A stretch of 64,000 nucleotides of DNA from Laceyella sediminis (GCF_003003125.1 NZ_PVTZ01000012.1:1-64000); one strand, 5' to 3'; shown: positions 1-9,218, counted from the first letter of the stretch. The notes: generated by a model not told the origin, from the letters alone. Made by a program: numbers and translations.

Positions 1-83
1 GAGTACCGATTTCTTTTCATTTTTCTCATCCCCCATCACTAGTAGTGTAATCCACTTACACTCTTAGTGTCCAAAGTCATTAG

Positions 84-542
84 GGGGCTAAAGAGAGAAA
101 ATATTTAGGAGAATTAGATGTAAGAAATATTGTTGTTGGAACCGTGCATGCTTTACAGGGATCCGAATTTGAAGTGGTTATGTTTTCACCAACTTATACA
201 TCTCGAGATACTGAAAAACATTTTTTTGATCGTGAACCCTATATTTTAAATGTTGCTACCTCTAGAGCGAAAACCTCATTTCTTACCTTTGGAGATATGG
301 AGGTTTTCGGAGTTGATAAGAACGTACCTTCAGGAAAATTAAGAAGTTACAGCGTTGATGCAACTGAAACAATTATATTACCTGAGAGGGAAGAAGTAGA
401 TCACCTGCTTGAAACGATGAGAAAAGATTTTTTCAGAGAGTTACCTGGAAAGATTCATCAAATAAATAAAATTAATATTATTAACAGTGTCATTAGTCAG
501 TCGCAGGTTGGGAACAATGAGGGCGCTACTTTGTATTTATAA
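84..542 (+). pseudogene. C-terminal remnant of a superfamily-1 DNA/RNA helicase
   Basis: Only the end of the gene is present. The readable frame runs from a stop at 81-83 to 542, and the first possible start is GTG 144. Residues just after that start (VHALQGSEFEVV) match motif V of SF1 (UvrD/Dna2-like) helicases and LNVATSRAK matches motif VI; the NTPase Walker A/B half is missing. In-frame coding-like sequence continues upstream of GTG 144 to the stop, so this is a truncated gene rather than a small protein. The last ~25 residues form a tail, INSVISQSQVGNN, that resembles a segment at the start of the next gene (560-946). Loss of the N-terminal half makes helicase activity unlikely. Confidence 0.75.
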
Positions 543-559
543 ATAGGGAGGAATTTATC

Positions 560-946
560 ATGGAAAAAAATAATGTAACCATCAGCATCAGCGGTGGTGA
601 TATTAAAAGTAGCCAGATTGGTGATAATCGTCATGCAAAAATGGTTGTAAATACAGATACGGATGTACAAAATGATAAAATTGAAGAGCTAAAACAACAG
701 TTAGCTAAACTGATCCAATCAATTGAAGCCGAAACAGAAATCGATCAGGAAACGAAAGACGAATACCTTATGACTATTAGTGGAGCAAAAACTCAAATAG
801 AAAATGGGAAATGCTCTAAAGGAGTATTGAGAGGTTTAAACAAAACGTTAGACGAATTTAGTGGGGTAGTTACTGGAATGGGTGCTTTGGGGCAGGCCAT
901 TAGTGCGACGGTCGATGTTGTAGAGACGATGATGAAAAGCTTTTGA
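560..946 (+). CDS. Small protein with N-terminal RHIM/amyloid-like motif, helicase-associated
   Basis: A 128-residue soluble protein starting at ATG 560 behind GGGAGG with 8-nt spacing, 17 bp after the helicase remnant. Residues ~8-25 contain GDIKSSQIGDN, which repeats the Q-[VI]-G-[ND]-N pattern seen at the helicase C-terminus. The middle (about 38-80) is a charged helical segment and the C-terminus is Gly/Ala/Val-rich (GMGALGQAISATVDVV). Paired motifs of this kind at the end of one protein and the start of its neighbour are known from bacterial amyloid signalling sequences (BASS, RHIM-like), where they recruit a partner by templated assembly. The sequence shows the shared motif; the signalling role is inferred. 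No family name recognised. Confidence 0.6.
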   Translation: MEKNNVTISISGGDIKSSQIGDNRHAKMVVNTDTDVQNDKIEELKQQLAKLIQSIEAETEIDQETKDEYLMTISGAKTQIENGKCSKGVLRGLNKTLDEFSGVVTGMGALGQAISATVDVVETMMKSF

Positions 947-1005
947 ATGATATCGAAAAACAACCATCCCCCGTTTGCGAGGGAATGAATAAAGGAAATA
1001 ACAAG

Positions 1006-1030
1006 AAGACGGCGGTTTGGCCGTCTTTCT
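1006..1030 (+). terminator. Intrinsic terminator
   Basis: AAGACGGC and GCCGTCTT form an 8-bp stem over a 6-nt loop, followed by a T-rich tract. It closes the helicase-remnant/560-946 unit before the YrvL-like gene. Confidence 0.75.
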
Positions 1031-1057
1031 TCATTGATCGCGTAATGGGGGATTTCT

Positions 1058-1516
1058 GTGAAAGGAAAAAAAGAGAAACTTGGCTTATGGGGCAATGTGA
1101 TTGTTTTCGCTTTATTAGGTGTTTTAGTCGTGGTTATTCTGAGTATTCCTGTACTGATCAATATGGGGATTCTCTCTTTGCTTAAAAACGTTGTCACACT
1201 CGGCATTAAAGTCCAATCGACCACCGGTTTGATCTTGTTTGGAGTGGGTGTGTTATTTTATTTCATTCCAGCGATGACGGTGGGTTTTGTATTGGAGTTG
1301 GTAATACAATTTCTATTCGCTGAAAGGGAAAAGGTAAAAGACGGTTTGGATGCTGCTGCGAGTTTCTTCCTTGTTCTGTTTCATATGCATGTATTAGATG
1401 TGATGATTGAAGATCTCACTTTTTCTCTGTATGGGCTTTTGGTCTTGGCATTTGTTTATTCCTTGATATTTGACGCGATGGAACAAATGGATGGGCTTTG
1501 GAACAAGAAGGAATGA
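1058..1516 (+). CDS. YrvL-family membrane protein
   Basis: A 152-residue integral membrane protein starting at GTG 1058 behind a GGGGGA box. Four to five hydrophobic segments are visible (about residues 10-32, 52-75, 88-105, 112-135). Its length and the pattern of a long hydrophobic helix, an FxxAxREK loop and a C-terminal LLVLAFVYSLIFD segment resemble the YrvL family of Bacillus regulatory membrane proteins. That match is by eye and moderate. It stands alone between a terminator and the EcsC gene. A generic small membrane protein is the alternative. Confidence 0.5.
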   Translation: MKGKKEKLGLWGNVIVFALLGVLVVVILSIPVLINMGILSLLKNVVTLGIKVQSTTGLILFGVGVLFYFIPAMTVGFVLELVIQFLFAEREKVKDGLDAAASFFLVLFHMHVLDVMIEDLTFSLYGLLVLAFVYSLIFDAMEQMDGLWNKKE

Positions 1517-1588
1517 GCATCAACTTCTCAGCAACCGGGTATATATCACTGTCGCACATACCAGATTACATACGAAGGGTGAAGCTGA

Positions 1589-2320
1589 TTGGATTACGAA
1601 CAACGTGCGCGCCAAGAATGCATTGCTTGGCAGGCAGAAATGCAGAAGTCTCCAACGGTGTTGCAATGGGCAGCCAAGTCAATCCAGGATAAAATCAATG
1701 AGAAGATTCCGCAAAAGGTGCATGATGTGATAACTGAAAGCATCAAGCACCTGGTGCAAACGGTGCTCGTCGGTTCGGAGTGGACAACCAAATCGGCTAC
1801 CACCGCCGTTTCCTTAGAGGAAAAGGAAAAACAAGTGCTAGAAAAGATCAAGATGTACAAATACACAGCGACGGTGGAAGGAGCCGGGACGGGAATGGGC
1901 GGTTTGTTATTGGGGTTGGCCGATTTCCCGATGCTGCTCTCGATCAAGATGAAGTTTTTGTTTGATGCAGCTAGCTTGTACGGGTTTGATGTGAAAGATT
2001 ATCGTGAGCGGCTGTATATCCTGCACATCTTCCAGCTTGCGTTTTCAAGTGGGGAGGTTCGCATCGAGACGTTTCACAAGATGAAAAATTGGCATGAAAC
2101 GATCCGAGCTTACCCGTCCCATGCGGATTACTTAAAACAGCTGGATTGGCAGAAGTTCCAACAAACCTATCGTGATCACATCGATCTGGCTAAGATGTTG
2201 CAATTGGTGCCGGGATTGGGCGCAGTGGTGGGCGCCGCCGCCAATTACCAGTTTCTCGACGAGTTGGGACGTGCGGCTATGAATGCTTACCGGATGAGGC
2301 TTTTGCCTTTGCCCCGCTAG
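1589..2320 (+). CDS. EcsC family protein
   Basis: A 243-residue protein starting at TTG 1589 (GAAGGGTGAAG upstream). The central segment has the family signature: a glycine-rich amphipathic stretch GAGTGMGGLLLGLADFP (about residues 98-116), then SIKMKFLFDAASLYGFD and a Glu-Arg-Leu-Tyr-Ile-Leu helix; the C-terminal half has VPGLGAVVGAAANYQFLDELG. These are hallmarks of the EcsC family. EcsC in B. subtilis accompanies the EcsAB ABC transporter, but here no transporter is adjacent, so the role is unknown. A terminator follows the gene. Confidence 0.85.
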   Translation: MDYEQRARQECIAWQAEMQKSPTVLQWAAKSIQDKINEKIPQKVHDVITESIKHLVQTVLVGSEWTTKSATTAVSLEEKEKQVLEKIKMYKYTATVEGAGTGMGGLLLGLADFPMLLSIKMKFLFDAASLYGFDVKDYRERLYILHIFQLAFSSGEVRIETFHKMKNWHETIRAYPSHADYLKQLDWQKFQQTYRDHIDLAKMLQLVPGLGAVVGAAANYQFLDELGRAAMNAYRMRLLPLPR

Positions 2321-2372
2321 TCATGGAACGGCCTCTCCTACGAGAGATTCAACCGCCTTGCCACAATCAATG

Positions 2373-2409
2373 AAAAACGAGTCTGCCATGTGGAAGCAGA
2401 CTCGTTTTT
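2373..2409. terminator. Bidirectional terminator between convergent genes
   Basis: ACGAGTCTGC/GCAGACTCGT is a 10-bp stem flanked by an A-run on the left and a T-run on the right, so it can end both the EcsC transcript and the convergent DUF4173 transcript. Confidence 0.85.
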
Positions 2410-2417
2410 GTGTATGG

Positions 2418-3905
2418 TCAGTGGATATTTTTGACGATCTGTTCGGCCCGATGCCGGGAAAAATTAAATGTTTGCCACTCGGGCTGGGTTTCAAATTTCA
2501 AGCGGGACTTCATTTTCTTCAGCTCAGCCACCACCTTGTCGCCAATCTTGGGGTCTTGTTGCAGTTTGGCCAATTCCGGCACTACATCATAAGAGAGGCT
2601 ACCGATATAGTATAGGTCAATTTCACCTGTTTGTTGGTACCGCTGAATGTTGCTTTTGGCGATGATCAGATCCAGGTTGGCGTAGTTGAGGGTGACCAGC
2701 CACACCAAGGTGATGATGGTGTAGCATTTGTACAGGGAGACATTGCTTTTCCAGACTCGCACCAATGAGACGGCAAATAGGGATAAAAGCAAAATCATAA
2801 AGGCTTGGGGCAACAAGCGCAACAGAGTGAAGCCGTAGGCTTGTTCATACATGGTTAACCGGGTGAAGGCGGAGAAGAGGATGAACAGACTACATACCGT
2901 GAGAATGGTGAGCAAAACTTGGACGGCCCGGTATAAGCCTTTTTTCTGTTGCGAGGCAAAGTGAAGCAATAACAGCAACACGCCGATATTGATAAAGCTG
3001 ACAGTTAGCATTTCGCCGAATCCTTGGCGAGCGTACTCCGAATAGGTTACTCCCGCGGGCAAAGCGGATTCTGCCCCGCCAAACAAGAAAGAGATTTGGA
3101 TCACAGTGAAAATGACGTATACCAGGTTGAGCATGGTAAGGATGGTGACGGAAATGACACCGTCCAATTTTTTTGCTTTCCGGGTTTCTTCTTCGCTTGT
3201 CCCTGTTGGTTCCGGTTCTTTGGTGGGGTGGAGCAGGCTCCAGAAATAAGCGAATAAAATCAAGGTGATGAAGGTGGTGAGAATGATGTGAGCGGGAATT
3301 TCGCCGAAATCGATATCCAATAGTTGTTTGGGTATTTCAATCACGTATTTCAGAAAGATGCTGTCGGCAGAGGAGAGTAGCACAATGACCACCAATAACA
3401 AGGGGCAAGTGATAGCAATTCCCAAACCGACTTTGATGGCCACACTACTTGGCATGAGTCGAGATCGCACCACTGAGGAGAAGGGCTTTAACAAGTTGCT
3501 GAGGGTGTGGATGGTGACCCGTTCGGCCATTTCTATAAGAAATCCGATGTGGTGCCAAGGGTGCTTGTGGGTGCCGGTCACCAGCATCGTATGGGCGACA
3601 AACAGCAGGGGAACGAGGAAAAAGTTCAACACCAGAAACGCCGGATTGGAAAACAGGACAAAGGTGAGGCTCAGCAATAGAATCAGAGCGACCAGTAGCC
3701 ATGGGAAGGTGAACGACGGTTTGAGACGACCTTGGGAATGGAACAGCCAAGCGAACACGCCGTAGACTGCTACGACGAAGATCGGGTAAGCAATTCCGGC
3801 AAAGGTGGTGTCAAAGAACATGAAGTCATACAGCAGGCCAAGGGCGAAACACCATAACAAAAGCTTGCTTTCTTTAGTAACTTGATTTGCGTCTGAAACC
3901 CCCAT
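2418..3905 (-). CDS. DUF4173 (DUF4153-type) multi-spanning membrane protein
   Basis: About 495 residues from the ATG at 3905, chosen because AAAGGA lies 9-10 nt upstream; a longer frame to 3944 exists but lacks a ribosome site. The first two-thirds hold about twelve hydrophobic helices, including LLWCFALGLLYDFMFFD and VAIKVGLGIAITCPLLLVVIVLLSSADSIF, the latter typical of DUF4173. The C-terminal ~80 residues are soluble (NYANLDLIIAKSNIQRYQQTGEIDLYYIGSLSYDVVPEL). Members are found in Bacillus sporulation/stress contexts but have no defined biochemical function. The gene is monocistronic and convergent with EcsC. Confidence 0.8.
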   Translation of the reverse strand: MGVSDANQVTKESKLLLWCFALGLLYDFMFFDTTFAGIAYPIFVVAVYGVFAWLFHSQGRLKPSFTFPWLLVALILLLSLTFVLFSNPAFLVLNFFLVPLLFVAHTMLVTGTHKHPWHHIGFLIEMAERVTIHTLSNLLKPFSSVVRSRLMPSSVAIKVGLGIAITCPLLLVVIVLLSSADSIFLKYVIEIPKQLLDIDFGEIPAHIILTTFITLILFAYFWSLLHPTKEPEPTGTSEEETRKAKKLDGVISVTILTMLNLVYVIFTVIQISFLFGGAESALPAGVTYSEYARQGFGEMLTVSFINIGVLLLLLHFASQQKKGLYRAVQVLLTILTVCSLFILFSAFTRLTMYEQAYGFTLLRLLPQAFMILLLSLFAVSLVRVWKSNVSLYKCYTIITLVWLVTLNYANLDLIIAKSNIQRYQQTGEIDLYYIGSLSYDVVPELAKLQQDPKIGDKVVAELKKMKSRLKFETQPEWQTFNFSRHRAEQIVKNIH

Positions 3906-3985
3906 AATGAACTTCCTTTCTCTGTGTTTTCTTTTTTTATACATATCATTTCATATTTGAATTCTTTTGCAAAGTCTTATCTCTA

Positions 3986-4147
3986 ATGGCAACCGTCAAC
4001 CTGATTCGTCAGAAACGTGCTGAGGAGATGATTGATCACGATGAGGAGTTTACAAGCAAAGATGGAATGAACTGGCGGAAAGAGACCTGTTTTTCTTTAT
4101 TTGAAGGAGATTTGACTAATTCTACAGAAATATATCTTTTGATTTAA
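3986..4147 (+). other. Possible short coding remnant (53 codons)
   Basis: An open frame beginning ATG 3986 reads MATVNLIRQKRAEEMIDHDEEF and continues to TAA 4147. The residue mix looks protein-like, but there is no ribosome-binding site before the ATG, and the frame stays open upstream of it. It is most likely a gene fragment or chance; no family recognised. Confidence 0.25.
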
Positions 4148-4197
4148 TACATAAATAAGCATGGCAAAAAAATAATTTGATTGTCGAGGAGGTTGTT

Positions 4198-5415
4198 ATG
4201 GGCAAAACGATTGCACTGATTGGTGCATTGGATACCAAAGGTCCCGATTATGCATTTGTGAAGCAGGAGATTGAGAAGCGCGGCCATTACGCTCTCACCA
4301 TCAACACTGGGGTGCTAGGGGAGCCTTTGTTTGAACCGGATGTTCCCGCAGAGCGGGTGGCGGAAGCCGGTGGCATGTCCTTGGCTGAGCTGAGAAAAGT
4401 AAAAGACAAGTCTTTGGCCATGACGGTAATGACCAAAGGGATTGCCCGTGTGGTGAAAGAGTTGTTTGATCAGGGATTGATCGATGGTGGGTTATCCATG
4501 GGTGGTTCAAACGGAACCATGATCGGTACGTCAGGCTTGCGCGTGTTGCCTGTGGGGGTGCCCAAGGTGATGGTGAGCACGGTGGCTTCGGGGGACACAC
4601 AGCCTTATGTGGGCATCAGTGACATCGTCATGATTCCATCGATTTTGGATATAGCTGGGCTGAACCGCATCAGCGCCAAGATTTATTCCAATGCGGTGGG
4701 AACGGTGGTCGGCATGGTGGAAACGCAAGTGCCGAAGATTAAAACCAAGCCGCTTATCTCAGCCTCGATGTTTGGCAACACGACTGTGTTGGTGAATCAA
4801 TGCACAAAGCAACTGGAAGAAAACGGTTATGAAGTGCTGGTGTTTCATGCGACAGGTACCGGTGGCAAAACCATGGAATCGCTGATTGACCAAGGGTATA
4901 TCACCGGGGTGTTGGAAGTGACGACGACGGAGCTGGCGGATGAATTGGTTGGCGGTGTTTTGTCGGCGGGCCCCTCCCGCTTGGATGCTGCGGGCAAATG
5001 GGCGTTGCCCCAAGTGATCGCTCCCGGATGCTTGGATATGGTCAACTTCTGGAGCATGTCCACTGTTCCGGGGAAATACCGCGACCGCTTGCTGTACAGC
5101 TGGAATGACAATATCACTTTGATGCGGACCACGCCGGAAGAAAACGCCATCTTGGGGCGGATTTTGGCTGAAAAGGCCAATCGATCCAAAGGGGAATTAG
5201 CTATTTTCCTGCCTTTGCAAGGTTTGTCCGAGTTGGATGCGCCCGGCAAACTCTTTTGGTGGCCGGAAGCAAATCAGGCGTTGTTTGACGCCATCAAGGA
5301 GCACATCCGCAAGGATATCCCGGTCTACGAACTGGATTGCAACATCAATGATCCGCAATTCGCCAAAGCGGTGACGGATAAATTATTGGAAATGCTGAGA
5401 AACGAAGAAGAATAG
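4198..5415 (+). CDS. UPF0261 / Tm-1-like ATP-binding protein
   Basis: A 405-residue protein; the start chosen is ATG 4198 because GAGGAGG sits 5 nt upstream (an upstream in-frame codon at 4177 would precede that site). The N-terminus GKTIALIGALDTKGPDY is diagnostic of the UPF0261/Tm-1 N-domain. Conserved loops follow: GGSNGT near residue 102, GDTQPYVG near 140, HATGTGGKTME near 222. This family corresponds to the N-terminal inhibitory/ATP-binding half of tomato Tm-1. The next gene, 12 bp downstream, is the other half. The bacterial function is not established. Confidence 0.9.
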   Translation: MGKTIALIGALDTKGPDYAFVKQEIEKRGHYALTINTGVLGEPLFEPDVPAERVAEAGGMSLAELRKVKDKSLAMTVMTKGIARVVKELFDQGLIDGGLSMGGSNGTMIGTSGLRVLPVGVPKVMVSTVASGDTQPYVGISDIVMIPSILDIAGLNRISAKIYSNAVGTVVGMVETQVPKIKTKPLISASMFGNTTVLVNQCTKQLEENGYEVLVFHATGTGGKTMESLIDQGYITGVLEVTTTELADELVGGVLSAGPSRLDAAGKWALPQVIAPGCLDMVNFWSMSTVPGKYRDRLLYSWNDNITLMRTTPEENAILGRILAEKANRSKGELAIFLPLQGLSELDAPGKLFWWPEANQALFDAIKEHIRKDIPVYELDCNINDPQFAKAVTDKLLEMLRNEEE

Positions 5416-5427
5416 GAGCTGAGAAGC

Positions 5428-6261
5428 ATGCCATTCATATCAAGAGATGAATCTCTCCGCCGGTTGCGTGAGACGGTGAGCCAAGGATCCCCGGTTATCG
5501 GTTGTGGAGCGGGCACGGGCATATCCGCGAAATTCGCGGAACAAGGCGGTGCGGATCTGATCATCATCTATAACTCAGGCCGTTACCGGATGGCGGGCCG
5601 CGGTTCACTGGCTGGCCTAATGCCGTATGGGGATGCCAATGGGATTGTGGTGGAGATGGCGAGTGAGGTTTTGCCAGTGGTAAAAGACACTCCTGTGCTG
5701 GCGGGAGTGTGCGGAACGGACCCATTCCGACTGATGCCTGTATTCTTGAAAGAACTGAAAGAAATGGGTTTTGACGGTGTACAAAATTTCCCCACCGTGG
5801 GTTTGATCGACGGCACGTTCCGCCAAAACCTAGAGGAAACTGGCATGGGTTTCGAACTGGAAGTGGAAATGATCCGCTTGGCCCATGAATTGGACATGTT
5901 GACCTGCCCGTATGTGTTCAATGAGCGAGAAGCAGTGGCCATGGCAGAAGCGGGTGCCGATGTGCTGGTGGCCCATATGGGTTTGACCACCAAAGGCTCC
6001 ATCGGTGCGGAAACGGCATTGACTTTGGAGCAGTCTGCTGAGCGCATTCAACGGATCCATGATGCGGCCAAAGCAGTTAATCCCCATGTGTTGGTGTTGT
6101 GCCATGGCGGCCCCATCGCCGAGCCGGAAGATGTGCGCACAATCCTCTCGCTCACGAAGGGAATTGACGGCTTCTTCGGGGCTTCCAGCATGGAGCGGTT
6201 GCCTGTGGAGGTCGGAATCCGTGCCCAGGTGGAAAGCTTTAAGTCTTTGGTAAAAGTGTGA
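5428..6261 (+). CDS. Phosphoenolpyruvate hydrolase-family TIM-barrel protein (Tm-1 C-terminal half)
   Basis: A 277-residue protein with GGAG 9 nt before the [36 protein letters not shown] near the N-terminus, then [31 protein letters not shown] and a C-terminal [14 protein letters not shown], identify the PEP-hydrolase-like TIM-barrel family, which in plants is fused behind a UPF0261 domain in Tm-1. It sits 12 bp after the UPF0261 gene and before a terminator, so the two form a closed bicistronic operon. The catalytic assignment is by family only; the natural substrate is unknown. Confidence 0.88.
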   Translation: MPFISRDESLRRLRETVSQGSPVIGCGAGTGISAKFAEQGGADLIIIYNSGRYRMAGRGSLAGLMPYGDANGIVVEMASEVLPVVKDTPVLAGVCGTDPFRLMPVFLKELKEMGFDGVQNFPTVGLIDGTFRQNLEETGMGFELEVEMIRLAHELDMLTCPYVFNEREAVAMAEAGADVLVAHMGLTTKGSIGAETALTLEQSAERIQRIHDAAKAVNPHVLVLCHGGPIAEPEDVRTILSLTKGIDGFFGASSMERLPVEVGIRAQVESFKSLVKV

Positions 6262-6272
6262 GCAACATGGCA

Positions 6273-6306
6273 AAAGGAATGATCCGGCCAGGGTCATTCC
6301 TTTGTT
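6273..6306 (+). terminator. Intrinsic terminator of the Tm-1-like operon
   Basis: AAAGGAATGA/TCATTCCTTT forms a perfect 10-bp stem with an 11-nt loop and a short T-tract. Confidence 0.85.
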
Positions 6307-6332
6307 GTTTATGCGATTGTAGGAGAGAATTT

Positions 6333-6370
6333 TCACATAGTTGACAAATAGAAGTTGGTTATGTGAGAAT
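6333..6370 (+). promoter_or_regulatory. Probable hut promoter with inverted repeat
   Basis: TTGACA at 6341-6346 is followed after 18 nt by a weak extended -10 (TGTGAGAAT, 6362-6370). A 7-bp inverted repeat TCACATA (6333-6339)/TATGTGA (6360-6366) straddles the -35 and spacer, as expected for a repressor or activator site. No cognate regulator is encoded beside it. Confidence 0.45.
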
Positions 6371-6466
6371 AATATAACATAATAAAATTATCTGAAACCA
6401 ATAAAGCGAGTGGTTGCGATGAAGGTTAGCAAAACGCCAACAATACAATCGCATATACCCCTCTTG

Positions 6467-6517
6467 AAAAAGGGACTGTGTGGAAGTGAGTAACTTCTGC
6501 GCAGTCCCTTTTAGTTT
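6467..6517 (+). terminator. Leader terminator upstream of hutH
   Basis: AAAAGGGACTG (6468-6478) pairs with CAGTCCCTTTT (6502-6512), capped by an inner GAAGT/ACTTC stem and followed by TTTTAGTTT. It stands about 40 bp before hutH and downstream of the putative promoter, so it would act as an attenuator of the hut operon. CCCCTCTT just upstream (6458-6465) could pair with the AAGGGA of the stem and serve as an antiterminator arm. In B. subtilis HutP controls an equivalent terminator; no hutP is visible here. Confidence 0.7.
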
Positions 6518-6552
6518 GGTAAAGCGAAGAAAGAGGAAAGGGTGGGGCAGCG

Positions 6553-8115
6553 ATGTATGCTGAGCAAACAAAACCTGTTGGGCAATTGATGGGAATAGAG
6601 TTGGATGGGAACCAGATTACAGCGGAGGATGTGGCCGCGGTAGCAATCAACCGGGTTCCCGTCGTTTTGGGTGATGAGGCAATCAAGCGGGTAGTCGCTT
6701 GCCGGCGGATGGTAGAAGAATGGGTCAGTGCCGGCAAGGTGGTATACGGGGTGACCACTGGTTTTGGCAAGTTTAGCGATGTGCGCATTTCTGCGGAGGA
6801 TGCGGTGGCATTGCAAGTCAATTTGATTCGCAGCCATGCCTGCGCGGTGGGAAAGCCTCTGCCAGAACCAACGGTCAGGGCGCTGATGATGTTGCGGGCA
6901 AACGCGTTGGCCAAAGGGCACTCTGGCATTTGTTTAGAAACGTTGCAATTGTTGGTCGATTGCCTTAATCGGGGAGTCCATCCGGTGATTCCTGAGCAAG
7001 GGTCGCTGGGGGCGAGTGGTGACTTGGCGCCTTTGTCGCACTTGGCGTTGGTATTGATGGGAGAAGGGGAGGCGTTTTATGAGGGCGAACGCTTGCCAGG
7101 CGCCGAAGCGCTGGCCAAGGCGGGCTTGAAACCGATCACCCTGAAGGCCAAGGAAGGATTGGCCTTGATCAACGGCACCCAGGCGATGACCTCGATCGGT
7201 GTGCTAGCTTTGGCCAAAGCGGAAAGGTTAGCCAAAGTGGCTGATGCCATTGCCGCGCTGACGGTGGAATGCCTGAGGGGAATCCCCGATGCGTTTGCGG
7301 ATGAAGTGCATCGGGTGCGCCCTTATCCGGAGCAGAGCGGTGTGGCGAGAAATTTGCGGACTCTGCTGCGGGGGAGCAAGCTAGTCACCCGGCAAGGGGA
7401 ATTGCGGGTACAAGATGCGTATTCGCTACGCTGTTTGCCGCAGGTGCACGGGGCGACACGGCAAGCGTTGGCTTATGTGAAGGAGAAAATCGCGATTGAA
7501 ATCAACGCTGCAACCGACAACCCCCTGTTGTTTGTGGAAGAAGGCAAAGTGATATCAGGCGGCAATTTTCATGGCCAGCCAATTGCTTTGGCAATGGACT
7601 TCTTGAAAATCGGGTTAAGCGAATTGGCCAATATTTCCGAGCGCCGCACGGAGCGGTTGGTCAACCCTTCCTTGTCCGGCGGGCTACCCGCATTTTTGAG
7701 CCATCAGCCGGGAACCCAGTCTGGACTGATGATTTTGCAATATGTAAGCGCTTCGCTTGTGTCGGAAAACAAAGTTCTTGCCCATCCGGCTAGTGTGGAC
7801 TCCATTCCTTCATCGGCCAACCAAGAAGATCATGTGTCGATGGGAACCACTGCCGCCCGGCATGCGGCTCAGGTGGTAGATAATGTGGCCAAAGTGTTGG
7901 CCATTGAGCTGATCTGCGCCGCGGAAGCCGCCGACTTTGTGGGTATCGAAGGATTGGCCCCGGCCACTCGGGCTTTGTATGACCGGTTGCGCGCCATCGT
8001 GCCACCGGTTGCGGCAGACCGTTCCACCAGCCAAGAGATTGAAAGCGTGGCGGCAGCTCTCTTAGAAGGCGAATGGTTGCAAGCCGTGGAAGCGGTGTCC
8101 GGCCCGCTGTTTTAA
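6553..8115 (+). CDS. hutH: Histidine ammonia-lyase
   Basis: Deaminates L-histidine to trans-urocanate, the first step of histidine degradation. The 520-residue length is normal. The MIO prosthetic-group triad Ala154-Ser155-Gly156 is present in [14 protein letters not shown], and the family signatures YGVTTGFG (near residue 66), the Gln-rich [15 protein letters not shown] and [11 protein letters not shown] are intact. The ATG start follows a purine-rich GGAAAGGGTGGGG stretch. It heads hutH-hutG-hutU-hutI and is preceded by a leader terminator, so transcription into the operon is probably conditional. Confidence 0.97.
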   Translation: MYAEQTKPVGQLMGIELDGNQITAEDVAAVAINRVPVVLGDEAIKRVVACRRMVEEWVSAGKVVYGVTTGFGKFSDVRISAEDAVALQVNLIRSHACAVGKPLPEPTVRALMMLRANALAKGHSGICLETLQLLVDCLNRGVHPVIPEQGSLGASGDLAPLSHLALVLMGEGEAFYEGERLPGAEALAKAGLKPITLKAKEGLALINGTQAMTSIGVLALAKAERLAKVADAIAALTVECLRGIPDAFADEVHRVRPYPEQSGVARNLRTLLRGSKLVTRQGELRVQDAYSLRCLPQVHGATRQALAYVKEKIAIEINAATDNPLLFVEEGKVISGGNFHGQPIALAMDFLKIGLSELANISERRTERLVNPSLSGGLPAFLSHQPGTQSGLMILQYVSASLVSENKVLAHPASVDSIPSSANQEDHVSMGTTAARHAAQVVDNVAKVLAIELICAAEAADFVGIEGLAPATRALYDRLRAIVPPVAADRSTSQEIESVAAALLEGEWLQAVEAVSGPLF

Positions 8116-8153
8116 AAAGGGTTTGGGTTCAATCAATGAAAGAGGTGATGCTG

Positions 8154-9128
8154 ATGAAACGATTCGCGTTGTTGAGTCCGCCAGAGCTTGTCCGACGCAC
8201 CAACTGGCGTGACCGGCACGAAACCAAAGTGGCCCACTGGTTAACGCCGTGGGACGGGCAAGCGGATGTAGAAGTGGGATTTATCGGGGTGCCCCTGTCC
8301 AAAACGTCGATCAGTGTGTCGGGAGCTTCCATGACACCCAATGCGCTCCGGGAATTATTCCCCACCATGACAACCTATGACATCGACCATGATGTGGATT
8401 TGCAGGTGCTACGGGCACATGATCTGGGAGACATCCAGATGCATGTGACTGATCTTCTGCGGTGCCACAGCAACATTGAACAAGGCTTGGCCGAGATTTA
8501 TCAGGCGATGCCGCGGATGTTTCCCATTATCGCGGGCGGAGACCATTCTATCACCTGCCCGTCGGTCAAAGCCTTTAGGACCCGATATTCGGGCAAAGTG
8601 GGCATCGTGCAACTGGATTCCCATATGGATGTAAGGAATCTGGAAGACGGAGGCCCGTCCAACGGAACCCCGATCCGCGGGCTGATTGAGTCGGGAACAG
8701 TCGAAGGAACCCACATCGCCCAAATCGGGCTACACAGCTTCGCCAACTCTAAGCCTTACCGGGAGTATGCCTTGTCCAAAGGAATTACCCAATTCACGGC
8801 CTCCCAAGTGGCCAAAGAAGGCATCGCCCCGCTGGTGGAGCAGGCATTAGCGGTGGCTGGCAATGGTACCGAGGCTATTTATGTCACGGTGGACATGGAT
8901 GTGTTGGATCAGGCGTATGCACCAGGAGTGCCCGCAATGGTGGCGGCGGGCATGACTTCGTGGCAGTTATTAGAGGCTGTGTACCTGTTGGGTGCACATC
9001 CAAAAGTGCAAGGGTTTGACATCGTCTGCGTCGATCCGGTACATGATGCGCGTCGGGCCACTGTGCGCATGACATTGCACACGATATTAACCTTCCTCTC
9101 AGGATATGCGAAACGGCTAGGCAGGTAA
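8154..9128 (+). CDS. hutG: Formimidoylglutamase (arginase/agmatinase superfamily)
   Basis: Hydrolyses N-formimidoyl-L-glutamate to glutamate and formamide, last step of the pathway. The start ATG 8154 is chosen because AGAGG lies 8 nt upstream; the gene is then 324 residues, the usual HutG size. Manganese-ligand motifs of the ureohydrolase fold are visible: GGDHS, a DSHMD variant of the usual DAHxD, and VDMDVLDQAYAPG. Placement directly after hutH in a hut operon argues for HutG rather than agmatinase or arginase. It sits second in the order, unlike B. subtilis where hutG follows hutI. Confidence 0.9.
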   Translation: MKRFALLSPPELVRRTNWRDRHETKVAHWLTPWDGQADVEVGFIGVPLSKTSISVSGASMTPNALRELFPTMTTYDIDHDVDLQVLRAHDLGDIQMHVTDLLRCHSNIEQGLAEIYQAMPRMFPIIAGGDHSITCPSVKAFRTRYSGKVGIVQLDSHMDVRNLEDGGPSNGTPIRGLIESGTVEGTHIAQIGLHSFANSKPYREYALSKGITQFTASQVAKEGIAPLVEQALAVAGNGTEAIYVTVDMDVLDQAYAPGVPAMVAAGMTSWQLLEAVYLLGAHPKVQGFDIVCVDPVHDARRATVRMTLHTILTFLSGYAKRLGR

Positions 9129-9218
9129 ATGGATGGCAAAAGGGAATGACGCGCCTGTCTCCGAGCAACCGGGTATGTGTTCAATCCAACTCAAAACCAA
9201 CGATGGGAGAGATGACAA

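Noticed and set aside
6370-6552. T-box or known metabolite riboswitch in the hut leader
   Set aside because: No T-box AGGGTGG motif, and no resemblance to riboswitch classes I know. Kept only as an attenuator-like leader.
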